From contig JAJYBW010000224.1 of assembly GCA_021778815.1 (NCBI GenBank), positions 1 through 6,018 on the forward strand: DNA of 6,018 nt, read 5' to 3'. The notes below the pieces were generated by a model, which was given only the letters and a program-made list of their open reading frames with translations, was not told the DNA's origin and searched no databases. Shown piece by piece: positions 5,770 through 6,018 of the stretch (position 1 is its first letter; each line of letters starts with the position of its first letter). The translations under genes were made by a program, and so were the position numbers. Source of the stretch: Acidobacteriota bacterium. GTDB taxonomy: Bacteria > Acidobacteriota > Terriglobia > Terriglobales > Acidobacteriaceae.

Positions 5770-6018
5770 ATGACGACATTTCGACTGCGGCCTCTCAATT
5801 TTCTACCTCTATTTTTGTGTGCTGCATCCATCGGCTGTTTGGCGCAGGCGGTATCGAGCCCCTCACCGCAACATCTCTTCTTCCGCGTCACCCTTGGCGC
5901 GCAGCAAGCCACGCCCGTTTCGGGGCGGCTGCTTCTGCTGATCAAGCCGGGAGCCAAGCTGGAAGATGTTCAGGTAAGCGAATTCCGTCCCTCCAGTATT
6001 TCCATTGCGGCCAAGGAT
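5770..6018 (+). CDS. exported protein of uncertain function, N-terminal part (runs off right edge)
   Basis: The first 83 codons are present, open to the window end. The start has basic residues (RLRP) and a hydrophobic stretch (LNFLPLFLCAASIGCLAQA), so the protein is exported. Cleavage by signal peptidase I after AQA27 is plausible; ASIGC with Cys23 could instead be a lipobox, but Ser at -3 makes that less likely. The visible mature part begins with polar Ser/Pro residues, then HLFFRVTLGAQQATPVSGRL (35-54) and LLLIKPGAKLEDVQVSEF, a beta-rich pattern. It vaguely resembles the N-terminal region of secreted esterase-fold (alpha/beta hydrolase) proteins I recall from acidobacteria, but no catalytic motif lies inside the window, so the function is left open. 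ATG at 5770 is the only ATG in this reading; it lacks a Shine-Dalgarno sequence and lies 8 nt after a good -10 box. Confidence 0.75.
   Translation, partial: MTTFRLRPLNFLPLFLCAASIGCLAQAVSSPSPQHLFFRVTLGAQQATPVSGRLLLLIKPGAKLEDVQVSEFRPSSISIAAKD

Noticed and set aside
5262..5957. 231-codon open frame on the minus strand opposite recN's 3' end
   Set aside because: It spans the recN signature, Walker B and switch-His coding region, the promoter gap and the start of the next gene; its translation has no recognisable domain and is explained by GC-rich antisense bias.
1..6018. Mobile element, CRISPR array, defence system or structured RNA gene
   Set aside because: No transposase-like frame, terminal inverted repeats, regularly spaced repeats or tRNA/rRNA-like sequence was seen; nearly all sequence is accounted for by six genes and short gaps.

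Overview
The window looks like a chromosomal housekeeping region of an acidobacterium (Terriglobia-like). This is inferred from three things: a GC content I estimate by eye in the high fifties, the order of envelope genes, and a Pal-type lipoprotein that carries an Ig-like segment directly after its Pro/Ala-rich linker. The taxonomic call rests on family recollection and was not tested by a search.

Layout. Positions 1-3833 hold a minus-strand Tol-Pal-type operon, read right to left: tolQ (ExbB-like proton channel), tolR (ExbD-like), a TolA/TonB-like energy transducer, tolB (periplasmic beta-propeller) and the start of a pal-like lipoprotein that runs off the left edge. tolQ and tolR overlap by 17 bp, and tolR and tolA are 5 bp apart, so these three are probably co-translated. 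A 126-bp AT-rich gap precedes tolB and an 82-bp gap precedes pal; each contains promoter-like sequence. A 168-bp divergent intergenic region (3834-4001) separates tolQ from recN on the plus strand (4002-5696), a complete RecN DNA-repair ATPase. After a 73-bp gap a plus-strand gene for an exported protein starts at 5770 and runs off the right edge.

How the genes work together. TolQ, TolR and the TolA-like protein should form the inner-membrane motor that uses proton-motive force to act on TolB and Pal, which tether the outer membrane to peptidoglycan during constriction. RecN acts in double-strand-break repair and is functionally unrelated; it shares only the divergent promoter region.

Most of the window is ordinary. 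The items most worth a second look are two genes (tolQ and the 5770 gene) whose ATG lies 8-10 nt downstream of a TACACT -10-like box and lacks a Shine-Dalgarno sequence, suggesting near-leaderless transcripts; a tandem AATCGATT palindrome with 11-bp period in the recN/tolQ divergent region; and a RecN in which the usual HGQHE-like motif reads HAQSD. I saw no mobile element, CRISPR array, tRNA or rRNA.
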